Of a stretch of 64,000 nucleotides of DNA, positions 32,675-41,615 are shown one piece after another. The stretch is from NCBI RefSeq assembly GCF_900115435.1, contig NZ_FOWK01000014.1, forward strand, positions 25,966 through 89,965, given 5' to 3'. How positions within the stretch are numbered: the stretch's first letter is position 1; every line of letters starts with the position of its first letter. Source of the stretch: Prevotella sp. tf2-5. GTDB lineage: Bacteria; Bacteroidota; Bacteroidia; Bacteroidales; Bacteroidaceae. The notes beneath the pieces were generated by a model. That model saw nothing but the letters and a program-made list of their open reading frames with translations, was not told where the DNA came from and did no database searches. The position numbers and the translations under genes were made by a program.

Positions 32675-34477
32675 TCATTTCGGTCGCAGACCGTTATAGT
32701 CCACACTGTTCTTCAATAGTCGGGGACGTTTCTCATTATATGAACTGTTCAGTACGTCATAGTCTTTCCGATAGTCCTTGGAATAGATCCCACCCAGATA
32801 CATCAGTGTATGGGGCAACAGGTCCGTCATATAAGGACGGTGGCGATAACGTCTGACAGCCTCCCATTCACGGGGATGTGTCTGGCGGTACTCCTCTGAT
32901 GCCCAAATCCAGAACGGGATCTCGAACTCCTCACGAGCAAGACGGTAGTCGATGGTTGCCGAGTGGTTGCGTCCAAAGTAATCTAACGTGTTAAAACACT
33001 CCTCACCATGATCTGGCATATAAATGACAATAGCATTCCGCTGTTCGAAACGACGGATGATCTCATCGACAATAGAGTCGTTATAGCGTGTCGCATTATC
33101 ATAGTCGGCATTGATCTGCAGACGCTTCTCAGCCAGTTTCTTATCGGGATAGTCGGCAGCGGAGAACATCCTTCTGGTCTTCACAGGGAAACGTCCCCGA
33201 TAGTCCACATGTTGTCCCATCAAATGGAAGATGGTCAACTGGTGGTCGTGATGTTCCTTCAGGGCATCGTAGTCTTGCAGTACTCCCTCGTCAAAACGAT
33301 GTAGACGGGTATTACGGGTGTCGAACAACTGTTCACTCAACGAAGGATGGTTCAAGAAGAAACCACCACTGAAGTCATAGACAGCCTCCCCCGCCTTAGG
33401 CAGAAACTGATTCGTAAGGAATGTCACATGATACCCTGCCTTACGGAATATCTCCGGGAACATCGGCTGGTCGGTCCAGTCGTCTTGATCACCAACGGCA
33501 TGAAGGGAGAAGACATACTTAAAAACAAAGCTTGTCAGGTTCCAGGGTGCCACCACATCTGTGAAAGCAATCAGCGTACTATCCTGCATACGTTGTAACT
33601 GACGAGGGGTTGTGGGTTTGTCATAGCCATACAACTGGGAACGGTGTTTGTTGAAGCTCTCCCCGATAATCAATACGATCTGTGGACTACGGAAGTCACA
33701 ACTGTCCACCTGTACCTTCTCCGTTGCTGCCATCAACTGGGTTATCTGATGGGAGGCAAGACGATTAGCATATAAGCTGAACACCATTCGGTGAATGGGG
33801 AGGTAGAGATCGGCACATCCTTTGGTCGTCAGCTCATGTTCCACTTCTCCCAGGTTCGACTTTGTCATTAAACGGTGGATAGCTTGTTTGTTGGGAAGAC
33901 ACTGGGTTGTGCAGTAGATGAAAAGTCCCAAGACAATGACTCCCAGTCCTGCCTGCAAATAGGGTATCGCTTGTTGGGGGATACAGTGTTCCGTCGATGG
34001 ATGGTACTTCTTCCACCAAACACTGAAGATCGCCCATAGGATATGTAAACCAGCGATCAGGAAGATCCACCCCGTCTTGGAAGTCAGCAGGTCCCATCCC
34101 ACATACGAGTTCAGGAACTCACTTGCCTCTTGTCCTGTCGTCTCGAAGAAGAGCATGAGCATCGTGGGGGTCAGTGTTGACTCGAAATGTACATAACAGA
34201 ACATGTCTATCAGGGCAACGACATAGAGGATAATGGCAAATAAGAGGCGGATCCATTTGCGTATCCTCTGTGGCATCAAGGTAAGGAAGACACAAGTCAG
34301 GTATAGGTCGAAGAATAACTCAACGGCTGATAATTCATAAGGTTTCGCTCCTCGCAGATGCAGTCGGATCTCTGTCTGTGTACAGAGGTAACCCAGTACG
34401 AACATGAATACAAAGAATGCCGCATTCATACGTATGGGCTTCCATAGCCACCCTAATATCTGCAATACCTTTTTCAA
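32675..34477 (-). CDS. Phosphoethanolamine transferase (EptA/CptA-like, sulfatase fold)
   Basis: 600 residues: five N-terminal spans (to about residue 210), then a periplasmic alkaline-phosphatase/sulfatase-type domain. Motifs: IVLIIGESFNKHRSQLYGYDKPTTP with the metal-binding Glu, WNLTSFVFKYVFSLH with the likely nucleophilic Thr, and IVIYMPDHGEE with the Asp-His pair. Enzymes of this family move phosphoethanolamine from phosphatidylethanolamine to lipid A or LPS core sugars and can alter polymyxin sensitivity. Lies 4 bp after nadD and just before two acyltransferases, consistent with envelope modification. Confidence 0.88.
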   Translation of the reverse strand: MKKVLQILGWLWKPIRMNAAFFVFMFVLGYLCTQTEIRLHLRGAKPYELSAVELFFDLYLTCVFLTLMPQRIRKWIRLLFAIILYVVALIDMFCYVHFESTLTPTMLMLFFETTGQEASEFLNSYVGWDLLTSKTGWIFLIAGLHILWAIFSVWWKKYHPSTEHCIPQQAIPYLQAGLGVIVLGLFIYCTTQCLPNKQAIHRLMTKSNLGEVEHELTTKGCADLYLPIHRMVFSLYANRLASHQITQLMAATEKVQVDSCDFRSPQIVLIIGESFNKHRSQLYGYDKPTTPRQLQRMQDSTLIAFTDVVAPWNLTSFVFKYVFSLHAVGDQDDWTDQPMFPEIFRKAGYHVTFLTNQFLPKAGEAVYDFSGGFFLNHPSLSEQLFDTRNTRLHRFDEGVLQDYDALKEHHDHQLTIFHLMGQHVDYRGRFPVKTRRMFSAADYPDKKLAEKRLQINADYDNATRYNDSIVDEIIRRFEQRNAIVIYMPDHGEECFNTLDYFGRNHSATIDYRLAREEFEIPFWIWASEEYRQTHPREWEAVRRYRHRPYMTDLLPHTLMYLGGIYSKDYRKDYDVLNSSYNEKRPRLLKNSVDYNGLRPK

Positions 34478-34481
34478 CTCT

Positions 34482-35036
34482 TCAATCCTTCATTTCTCCA
34501 TACAGTCTTTTCACATCCTCTACGATCGCAGCAGGTACTAAGCCCTCAATAGACAGTCCCCGTCTCACTTTCTCCCTAATCTCCGTACTTGACACGGGTA
34601 ACAATGCCGCTTGTATCGTTCCACCTTGTCCGTCACGAGGATAGACCACCACCTTATAACATCGGAGGATATCTTTCCAATGGTACCATCGTGTAAAACG
34701 TTCCCAGTTGTCACCACCTATCAGTAAAGTGAACTCATAGTCGGGATAGTCTTGGCGGAGCCGTTGTAGCGTGGTCCATGTATAAGATGGTTTGGGGAGA
34801 TGAAACTCATAGTCGCAAGCCTCTATACCTTCCTCATCAGCTAATGCCTTCTTGGCAAGTGCATAACGCGAGGCATCATCCAACAGGTCTGTCGCTTCCC
34901 GCTTCAAAGGGTTTTGTGGTGACACCATCAGCCAGACCTCATCTAACTCCGTCTGTCGGAGAATCTCCCTTGCCAGTGCGATATGTCCGCAATGGATGGG
35001 ATTGAACGAGCCACCGAAGATGCCAACTTTAACCAT
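34482..35036 (-). CDS. nadD: Nicotinate-nucleotide adenylyltransferase
   Basis: Makes deamido-NAD from nicotinate mononucleotide and ATP. 184 residues, slightly shorter than the E. coli enzyme. GIFGGSFNPIHCGHIALAREIL carries the nucleotidyltransferase HxGH motif and SSTEIREKVRRG is the ISSTxIR motif near the C-terminus. It follows gmk and yicC, a gene order common in Bacteroidales, with a 20-bp gap to gmk and 4 bp to the phosphoethanolamine transferase gene. Confidence 0.95.
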   Translation of the reverse strand: MVKVGIFGGSFNPIHCGHIALAREILRQTELDEVWLMVSPQNPLKREATDLLDDASRYALAKKALADEEGIEACDYEFHLPKPSYTWTTLQRLRQDYPDYEFTLLIGGDNWERFTRWYHWKDILRCYKVVVYPRDGQGGTIQAALLPVSSTEIREKVRRGLSIEGLVPAAIVEDVKRLYGEMKD

Positions 35037-35056
35037 TAAAAAACCATCATAAAAGA

Positions 35057-35629
35057 TTAAAAAAGGAAATCCCGAACGATACGTAAAGTCTCTTCCTTTG
35101 CCTTTTCCAAGTCGTCATTGACGACCACATGATCAAACTGAGGAGCGAAAGTCAACTCATATTCCGCTTTGGCAAGTCGTTGCTCTATAGCCTCTGGGGT
35201 GTCTGTACCACGATGCTCTAACCTTTTGCGCAGCTCTGCCACAGAGGGAGGCTGGATGAAAAGACTTAAAGCCTGGTCACCATAGTGTTTCTTGATATTC
35301 ACACCACCTTTCACATCCACGTCGAATACAACATTCTGTCCTGCTTCACGCTGACGCTCCACCTGTGCCTTCAACGTACCATAGAAGCGATTCTTATAGA
35401 CCTCCTCATATTCCAGGAATTCCTTGTTGGCAATCTTCTCCTTGAACGCTTCAGGAGTCAGGAAGAAATACTCGACACCATCCTTCTCCTCCCCACGAGG
35501 GGCACGAGAGGTACAGGAGATGGAGAAATAAAGTCTCAACTCCGGATGCTCCTTCATCAACCAGTTGACAATGGTCGACTTACCACTGCCAGAGGGAGCA
35601 CTTACTATCAACATCTTTCCTTTCATTCC
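35057..35629 (-). CDS. gmk: Guanylate kinase
   Basis: Phosphorylates GMP to GDP. 190 residues from ATG 35629 (MKGKMLIVSAPSGSGKSTIV); a start six codons earlier would overlap yicC. The P-loop is SAPSGSGKST, GMP-binding residues lie in FSISCTSRAPRGEEKDGVEYFF, and the lid region is EVYKNRFYGT. It lies 7 bp after yicC on the same strand and before nadD. Confidence 0.95.
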   Translation of the reverse strand, partial: GMKGKMLIVSAPSGSGKSTIVNWLMKEHPELRLYFSISCTSRAPRGEEKDGVEYFFLTPEAFKEKIANKEFLEYEEVYKNRFYGTLKAQVERQREAGQNVVFDVDVKGGVNIKKHYGDQALSLFIQPPSVAELRKRLEHRGTDTPEAIEQRLAKAEYELTFAPQFDHVVVNDDLEKAKEETLRIVRDFLF

Positions 35630-35636
35630 TTCAATC

Positions 35637-36509
35637 CTACAAAGCATTCAGCACCTGCTCTTTGATTTGTTCGAGCTCATCTTTCATCTTTACCACAATA
35701 TTCTGCATCTCTGCCTGATTCGATTTCGAGCCGGTGGTGTTAATCTCACGACCCATCTCCTGGGCAATGAAACCGAGCTTTTTACCCTGTCCTGGCTTAT
35801 CTGCCATCGTCTCACGGAAATACTTCAGGTGGTTGGTGAGACGCTGTTTCTCCTCACTGATATCCAATTTCTCAATGTAATATATGAGCTCCTGCTCCAA
35901 GCGGTTCTTGTCATACTCTGCCTCTGGGATCTGCTTCAGACCATCCACGATACGGGCACGTATCTTCTCTACACGGCTCTTCTCGTAAGGCTCGATACTT
36001 GCCAGCAGACGCTCGATATTGTCGATCTTCTCTCCAAATTTCTTCTCAAGGGCGGCACCTTCCTGAGTACGGAAGTCTACCAGGTGTTGCACAGCCTCTT
36101 CTACACCAGCACGAGCAACAGTCCACTCCTCTTCATCCAACACCTCAACCTCTGTCTTTGTGAGCACATCGGGCATACGGGTCAGTGTCTGCATCCAGTC
36201 CACACCTGTTAGCGCATGACTCTCCGCAAAACTCTTCAACTGCTGATAGTAGCTTTCCATCAGTGCTGTATTCACAGGAGCTGCCTCTGTAGCGGCATCC
36301 TTCTCAATCCAGACACTCATCTCCACCTTTCCACGAATGACCTTCTCGGCAATTAACTGTCTGATTTCCATCTCTTTCTCGCGATAGAGTGGGGCAATAC
36401 GGGTGGTTAAGTCTAACTGCTTGGAATTGAGCGACTTGATTTCCACATTGATTTTCTTTCCCTTATAGACAACGACAGCCTTGCCGTAGCCCGTCATAGA
36501 TTGTATCAT
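35637..36509 (-). CDS. yicC: YicC/YloC family endoribonuclease
   Basis: 290 residues, the normal length. MIQSMTGYGKAVVVYKGKKINVEIKSLNSKQLDL is the family's N-terminal signature and the C-terminus (FIAQEMGREINTTGSKSNQAEMQNIVVKMKDELEQIKEQVLN) its DUF1732 part. E. coli YicC acts as an endoribonuclease on small RNAs; the role in Bacteroidetes has not been shown. It leads the yicC-gmk-nadD block and follows the secreted-protein gene by 15 bp. Confidence 0.93.
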   Translation of the reverse strand: MIQSMTGYGKAVVVYKGKKINVEIKSLNSKQLDLTTRIAPLYREKEMEIRQLIAEKVIRGKVEMSVWIEKDAATEAAPVNTALMESYYQQLKSFAESHALTGVDWMQTLTRMPDVLTKTEVEVLDEEEWTVARAGVEEAVQHLVDFRTQEGAALEKKFGEKIDNIERLLASIEPYEKSRVEKIRARIVDGLKQIPEAEYDKNRLEQELIYYIEKLDISEEKQRLTNHLKYFRETMADKPGQGKKLGFIAQEMGREINTTGSKSNQAEMQNIVVKMKDELEQIKEQVLNAL

Positions 36510-36524
36510 ATTATCACGTTTATA

Positions 36525-37127
36525 TTATTTGTTGAACTTGTGTCCGTTCCACTTCAATGTCTTTTTCGTCTTTGTTCCATTGTCATTCCACTTGGTGACA
36601 GTGATGTCCTTGCCAGTACGCGGCAGTGCATAGATGGTATTGTTATAACTTACTTCAAAACCAGGAGTCTCACACATAGTCATCTTCTTTGTGGCATTAT
36701 TATAGCGGAGGAAAACGAGCTCGTCATACTGTCCCAGGCTGGGCTTGCCATTCGAGAAGCTCCAACGGTTATAGGCAAAAAGCTTGTGCTTCTTGTCAGC
36801 CTCGTTCCAATAGCACATCTCTATCCTGCTTAAGTGTTCCTCGTATCTGAACTCATAGACCATAAAGCCGTTCCTCTTGTCAACGGTCAGTGTCACATTC
36901 TTATCTTGTGACTCACCTTGACGATAACGTTCCAAAGCATCTTTGATTCCTGCTGTCGCTTCCTGGTCGCACTCTTCTTCATCATCATCGCCAGTGACGA
37001 GGAATGCCCATGCAAGGTCGACGATGTCGGGGGATGTACCAAGAAACCCTACCTCAATACTTTTTTGTGCACTCGCTGTGATTGTCATAGCTGAGAAAGC
37101 CACCCACATAAATAATTTTTTCATCAT
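36525..37127 (-). CDS. Secreted protein of unknown function
   Basis: 200 residues with signal peptide MKKLFMWVAFSAMTITASA (ATG 37124 is an equal alternative to 37127). The mature protein has an acidic run (GDDDEEECDQ) and a beta-rich C-terminal half ending in KKTLKWNGHKFNK. I do not recognise a family. Its own promoter lies at 37164-37194; the next gene yicC starts only 15 bp after its stop, so read-through into the yicC operon is likely. Confidence 0.7.
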   Translation of the reverse strand: MMKKLFMWVAFSAMTITASAQKSIEVGFLGTSPDIVDLAWAFLVTGDDDEEECDQEATAGIKDALERYRQGESQDKNVTLTVDKRNGFMVYEFRYEEHLSRIEMCYWNEADKKHKLFAYNRWSFSNGKPSLGQYDELVFLRYNNATKKMTMCETPGFEVSYNNTIYALPRTGKDITVTKWNDNGTKTKKTLKWNGHKFNK

Positions 37128-37163
37128 AGCTTCTTTTGGTGATTGTTATTTTGACTTTAGACG

Positions 37164-37272
37164 CAAAGGTACGGGTTTTATTTTAATTTTCCAACCTTTT
37201 CTGTAAAAAACACACTCAACAAAAGAATTTCATTCCTTTTGTTCTCGTTTAATCGATTTTTTTGTACCTTTG
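37164..37272. promoter_or_regulatory. Divergent promoters of the secreted-protein gene and tsaB
   Basis: Minus: TTG at 37194-37192, 20-bp gap, TACCTTTG at 37171-37164. Plus: TACCTTTG at 37265-37272 with the nearest TTTG at 37238-37241 (23 bp). The plus box fixes the tsaB start at 37300. Confidence 0.65.
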
Positions 37273-37299
37273 CACCTTATAAAATACAAAATAGAAAGA

Positions 37300-37992
37300 A
37301 TGGCTTGCATTTTACATATAGAGACCAGTACATCCGTATGCTCTGTGGCGGTATCGGAAGACAGCCATTGTATCTATCATGAGGAGGAACATAGTGGTCC
37401 GAATCATGCGGAGCGGCTGGGGTCGATGGTCGATCAGGCTTTGTCATTTACGGACAGTCATGCGATTCCTTTCGATGCTGTCGCCGTGAGCTGTGGTCCC
37501 GGTTCCTATACAGGACTGCGCATCGGTGTGTCTATGGCGAAAGGAGTTTGTTATGGTCGTAACCTACAACTGATCGGGGTACCCACCCTCGAACTGCTAT
37601 GTGTGCCCGTCTTGCTGGGACATGAGGAGATAGAAGATAATGCTTTGCTCTGTCCGATGCTTGACGCACGACGGATGGAGGTGTATGCCGCTCTCTATGA
37701 CCGCGCCTTGAGAGAGGCTCGTCCTGTGAGTGCCGACGTGGTGACGGCAGATACCTACAAAGAGTGGCTGGATGAACGCCCTGTGTATTTCTTCGGCAAT
37801 GGTGCCAAGAAATGTATGGAGACCATCAACCACCCCAATGCTCACTATATCGATGGCATAGAGCCTATCGCCAAGTGGATGCAGCCGCTCGCTGAGAAGC
37901 GGTTGCTAAATGGTCAGATAGAGGATGTCGCCTATTTCGTGCCATTCTACCTGAAAGATTTCGTAGCCCTGAAACCAAAGAAATTATTATGA
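37300..37992 (+). CDS. tsaB: tRNA threonylcarbamoyladenosine biosynthesis protein TsaB
   Basis: Partner of TsaD in forming the t6A modification at position 37 of ANN-decoding tRNAs. 230 residues from ATG 37300 (MACILHIETSTSVCSVAVS). Marks are the ASKHA-type phosphate motif at the start, ERLGSMVDQAL and VSCGPGSYTGLRIGVSMAKG, diagnostic for TsaB. First gene of a tightly packed run tsaB-DUF4290-murA-rimM-dxr, overlapping the next by 4 bp. Confidence 0.94.
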   Translation: MACILHIETSTSVCSVAVSEDSHCIYHEEEHSGPNHAERLGSMVDQALSFTDSHAIPFDAVAVSCGPGSYTGLRIGVSMAKGVCYGRNLQLIGVPTLELLCVPVLLGHEEIEDNALLCPMLDARRMEVYAALYDRALREARPVSADVVTADTYKEWLDERPVYFFGNGAKKCMETINHPNAHYIDGIEPIAKWMQPLAEKRLLNGQIEDVAYFVPFYLKDFVALKPKKLL

Positions 37993-38585
37993 ACATAGAA
38001 GGATTAGACTACAACACGCAACGAGAGAAGTTGCTGATGCCTGAGTACGGACGTGAGATTCAGAAGATGGTCGACCATGCCGTCAGTCTTCCCACCAAGG
38101 AAGAGCGACAGCGTTGCGCAGAGACCATCGTTCAACTGATGGAGAGTAAGAACCCACAAATACAGGACAGCGAGAATGCCGAGCAAGCACTCTGGGATCA
38201 TCTCTACCTGATGAGTCGCAAGCAATTGGACATCGACTGGCCCTTCGACGTGAGCGAGGCTGAGAAAATCCTATTGAAGCCAGCACCGTTGACGCATCCT
38301 ACCGGTGGTGCCCGTATGCGTCATTACGGTAGACTGATAGAAGAGTTGTTTGAGAAGCTGAAGTCCATGCCTGAAGGAGAGGAGCGTGATGAGTTGGTGC
38401 GTCTGACAGCTAACCAGATGAAGCGTGACCTCGCAGCGTGGGGACATGGTTCCATGGATGACGAGAAAGTTGCTGACGACCTTGCCCGCTTTACAGATGG
38501 AAAAATACAGCTCGACTTGTCGAGCTTCCGTTTTGAGAGCATGACAGCAACCGGTAACGGGAAAAACAATAAGAAGAAGAAATAA
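37989..38585 (+). CDS. DUF4290 protein
   Basis: 198 residues, cytoplasmic, largely helical. MNIEGLDYNTQREKLLMPEYGREIQKMVDHA and the LWDHLYLMSRKQLDIDWPFD segment match DUF4290, a Bacteroidetes-restricted family of unknown function that regularly precedes murA. The C-terminus is a short basic tail (GKNNKKKK). Overlaps tsaB by 4 bp and abuts murA with no gap. Confidence 0.88.
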   Translation: MNIEGLDYNTQREKLLMPEYGREIQKMVDHAVSLPTKEERQRCAETIVQLMESKNPQIQDSENAEQALWDHLYLMSRKQLDIDWPFDVSEAEKILLKPAPLTHPTGGARMRHYGRLIEELFEKLKSMPEGEERDELVRLTANQMKRDLAAWGHGSMDDEKVADDLARFTDGKIQLDLSSFRFESMTATGNGKNNKKKK

Positions 38586-39902
38586 ATGGCATCATTCAAG
38601 ATAGAAGGCGGACACCTGCTGAGTGGTACCATTACGCCACAAGGTGCTAAGAATGAAGCGTTACAGGTCATCTGCGCCACCTTGCTTACTAATGAGCAAA
38701 TTACTATCCATAATATTCCAGACATCCGTGATGTCAATAACCTCATCCAACTGCTGAAGGATATTGGTGTAACGGTGGAGCATCCGTCAGCCAACACTTT
38801 CACATTTCAGGCTGATGCCCTCGACTTAGATTATTTGCAGAGTGACGAGTTCGTGAACAAGTGTGCGCAGTTGCGTGGCTCTGTCATGATGATCGGTCCA
38901 TTACTGGGACGCATGGGAAAAGCGATTGTTGCCAAACCTGGTGGTGATAAGATCGGACGTCGTCGACTGGACACTCATTTCCTCGGCTTTGAGAAACTGG
39001 GTGCCAAGTTCCGTCATGTGCCTGATCGTAACGTCTACGAAATCAAAGCATCCTCCAAGCAAGGGAAGTTGTGCGGTTCTTATATGCTACTCGACGAGGC
39101 TTCCGTGACAGGTACGGCGAATATCGTCATGGCGGCAGTCCTCGCTCAAGGTACGACAACGATTTATAACGCGGCTTGTGAACCGTATGTACAACAGCTC
39201 TGCCACATGCTCAATGGCATGGGTGCCCATATCAGTGGCATTGGCAGCAACCTCCTAACCATCGAGGGAGTGGAGACCCTTCGTGGTACGGCGCACAGAC
39301 TATTGCCCGACATGATTGAGGTAGGCTCTTTTATTGGTATGGCGGCAATGGTGGGTGATGGGGTACGTATTAAAGACGTATCATTGAAAGACCTCGGTAT
39401 TATTCCCGATGCCTTCCGCCGACTGGGCGTAAAGGTGGAGACAGAAGGTGACGACCTATATATCCCCCGACAGAAACATTATGTGGTGGACTCGTTCATC
39501 GATGGTACCATCATGACACTTGCTGATGCGCCTTGGCCTGGACTGACCCCAGACCTGCTTAGTGTACTCATCGTTGTAGCTACACAGGCTCGCGGCTCCG
39601 TGCTATTCCACCAGAAAATGTTTGAAAGCCGTTTGTTCTTCGTCGACCGCCTTATTGATATGGGTGCACAGATCATCCTTTGTGACCCCCATCGTGCCGT
39701 CGTCGTAGGGCATGACCGCAAACTGACACTCCGCGCCAGTAGGATGTCGAGTCCTGATATCCGTGCGGGTATCGCTCTGTTGATTGCTGCCATGAGTGCT
39801 AACGGTACCAGTACAATTAGTAATATCGAACAGATAGATCGTGGTTACGAGCATATCGAGGACCGACTGAATGCTTTAGGAGCAAAAATAGAGAGATTAT
39901 GA
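38586..39902 (+). CDS. murA: UDP-N-acetylglucosamine 1-carboxyvinyltransferase with Asp at the catalytic Cys position
   Basis: First committed step of peptidoglycan synthesis: enolpyruvyl transfer from PEP to UDP-GlcNAc. 438 residues. GTITPQGAKNEALQVICATLL at the start and the C-terminal RAGIALLIAAMSANGTSTI are typical. In the active-site loop the E. coli sequence PGGCTIG (Cys115, the residue alkylated by fosfomycin) is replaced by PGGDKIG, Asp121 here. Asp at this position occurs naturally in MurA of mycobacteria and chlamydiae and gives fosfomycin insensitivity. In the core operon between DUF4290 and rimM; it overlaps rimM by 4 bp. Confidence 0.95.
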   Translation: MASFKIEGGHLLSGTITPQGAKNEALQVICATLLTNEQITIHNIPDIRDVNNLIQLLKDIGVTVEHPSANTFTFQADALDLDYLQSDEFVNKCAQLRGSVMMIGPLLGRMGKAIVAKPGGDKIGRRRLDTHFLGFEKLGAKFRHVPDRNVYEIKASSKQGKLCGSYMLLDEASVTGTANIVMAAVLAQGTTTIYNAACEPYVQQLCHMLNGMGAHISGIGSNLLTIEGVETLRGTAHRLLPDMIEVGSFIGMAAMVGDGVRIKDVSLKDLGIIPDAFRRLGVKVETEGDDLYIPRQKHYVVDSFIDGTIMTLADAPWPGLTPDLLSVLIVVATQARGSVLFHQKMFESRLFFVDRLIDMGAQIILCDPHRAVVVGHDRKLTLRASRMSSPDIRAGIALLIAAMSANGTSTISNIEQIDRGYEHIEDRLNALGAKIERL

Positions 39903-40408
39903 TCAGACCAGAGGAGGTATATAGGATAGGAAGACTCGGTAAGGCGCATGGTGTCAAGGGAGAGGTGTCGTTCCAGTTTGAGGATGACATCTTCGACCGC
40001 ATGGATGCCGATTATCTTGTTTTGGACATGGACGGCATTCTCGTGCCTTTCTTCATGGAAGAATACCGTTTCCGCTCTGACTCCCTCGCCCTTGTGAAGT
40101 TTTGTGATGTAAACTCACAGGAGCGTGCCTCGGAACTGACAGGTTGTGATGTGTTTTTTCCTCGCGCCTTGGTAGAAGAGGATGATGACCAACTCTCGCT
40201 TGCTTCTCTTGTAGGCTTTGACATCGTTGAAGCAGACAATAACAAGAAGGTGGGTGTTATCACCGCTATCGATGACAGCACCGCTAATGTACTGTTTGAG
40301 TTGGAAGACGGGCGACTCATCCCTGCCACAGACAACCTCATCACGGAGATCAATACCAAGGAAAGAACGATAAAAATGGAAATCCCTGAGGGATTATTAG
40401 AATTATGA
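39899..40408 (+). CDS. rimM: 16S rRNA processing protein RimM
   Basis: Assists maturation of the 30S head and binds protein S19. 169 residues. YRIGRLGKAHGVKGEVSFQFEDD is the N-terminal RimM motif and the C-terminal PRC-barrel part contains DDSTANVLFELEDGRLIPATDNLI. It overlaps murA and dxr by 4 bp each, so all three are translated in a chain. Confidence 0.94.
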   Translation: MIRPEEVYRIGRLGKAHGVKGEVSFQFEDDIFDRMDADYLVLDMDGILVPFFMEEYRFRSDSLALVKFCDVNSQERASELTGCDVFFPRALVEEDDDQLSLASLVGFDIVEADNNKKVGVITAIDDSTANVLFELEDGRLIPATDNLITEINTKERTIKMEIPEGLLEL

Positions 40409-41571
40409 AGAAAAGACAAATAGCCATTCTCGGCTCTACAGGGTCGATAGGCACACAGGCTTTACAAGTCATAGAAGAACATAGTGACCTCTATGAAGTA
40501 TATTGTCTGACGGCAAATAACAAGGTTGAGCTGCTTGCTGAACAGGCACACCGATTTAAGCCTGCTGCCATTGTCATCGCCAACGAGGCTCGCTATGACG
40601 AACTGAAACGACTGATGGATGACCTGCCTGAAGTGAAGGTATATGCCGGACAAAAGGCTCTCGACGAGATTGTGGAGGCTGGTCCTATCGATATGGTGTT
40701 GACTGCTATGGTGGGATTTGCAGGACTCTCGCCTACGATTCATGCCATCAAGGCACGCAAGGCAATCGCCCTTGCCAACAAAGAGACCTTGGTGGTGGCT
40801 GGTGAGCTGATACAAGACCTTGCCACACAATATCATGCACCAATCCTGCCTGTGGATAGTGAGCACTCTGCCATCTTCCAGAGTCTGGTGGGTGAGGACC
40901 ATAATCCCATCGAAAAGATCCTGCTCACGGCAAGTGGCGGTCCTTTCCGTAACATGACTTTAGAGCAGATTGCTAAAGTCACCAAAGACGATGCTTTACG
41001 CCATCCGACATGGGACATGGGAGCGAAGATTACCATTGACTCCGCCTCGATGATGAACAAAGGATTTGAGGTGATAGAGGCAAAATGGCTCTTTGGCGTG
41101 AAGGCATCACAGATACAAGTACTGGTTCACCCGCAGAGTATCGTACATAGTGCCGTACAGTTTCAGGATGGTGCCGTCAAGGCACAACTTGGTGTGCCCG
41201 ATATGCGACTGCCTATCCAATATGCTTTTTCTTATCCCAAGCGTCTCACTCTTACAGGGGAACGTCTTGACCTCTTCGCTGCCCAGAAGCTGGAGTTCTT
41301 CGAACCTGATTTGAAGAAGTTCCGCTGTCTTGCCCTTGCTTTCGAGGCTATTCAGCGAGGTGGTAATATGCCATGTATCGTCAATGCTGCCAATGAGATT
41401 GTGAATCGTGGTTTCTTGGAAGACAAGTGTAGCTTCCTTCAGATGAGTGACATCATCTCCGAGACCATGGTAAAATGTACTTATGACGCCAATCCGACTT
41501 ACGATACGTATGTTGCTACCGATGCGGAGGCACGGAGAATCGCTACGGAGTTGATGAGTAATTCAAAATAA
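40405..41571 (+). CDS. dxr: 1-deoxy-D-xylulose 5-phosphate reductoisomerase
   Basis: Second step of the MEP isoprenoid pathway, giving MEP from DXP with NADPH. 388 residues. NADPH-binding ILGSTGSIGTQALQVI, ALANKETLVVAGELI, the metal-binding region LPVDSEHSAIFQ and the flexible loop HPTWDMGAKITIDSASMMNKG are all intact. Its pathway partner ispF lies 11 kb away at 52740. Last of the overlapping run; rseP follows after a 44-bp spacer of short repeats. Confidence 0.96.
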   Translation: MKKRQIAILGSTGSIGTQALQVIEEHSDLYEVYCLTANNKVELLAEQAHRFKPAAIVIANEARYDELKRLMDDLPEVKVYAGQKALDEIVEAGPIDMVLTAMVGFAGLSPTIHAIKARKAIALANKETLVVAGELIQDLATQYHAPILPVDSEHSAIFQSLVGEDHNPIEKILLTASGGPFRNMTLEQIAKVTKDDALRHPTWDMGAKITIDSASMMNKGFEVIEAKWLFGVKASQIQVLVHPQSIVHSAVQFQDGAVKAQLGVPDMRLPIQYAFSYPKRLTLTGERLDLFAAQKLEFFEPDLKKFRCLALAFEAIQRGGNMPCIVNAANEIVNRGFLEDKCSFLQMSDIISETMVKCTYDANPTYDTYVATDAEARRIATELMSNSK

Positions 41572-41615
41572 CGTTATATCGACATTTCGACATATCGAAT
41601 TAAAATTTATTAATA

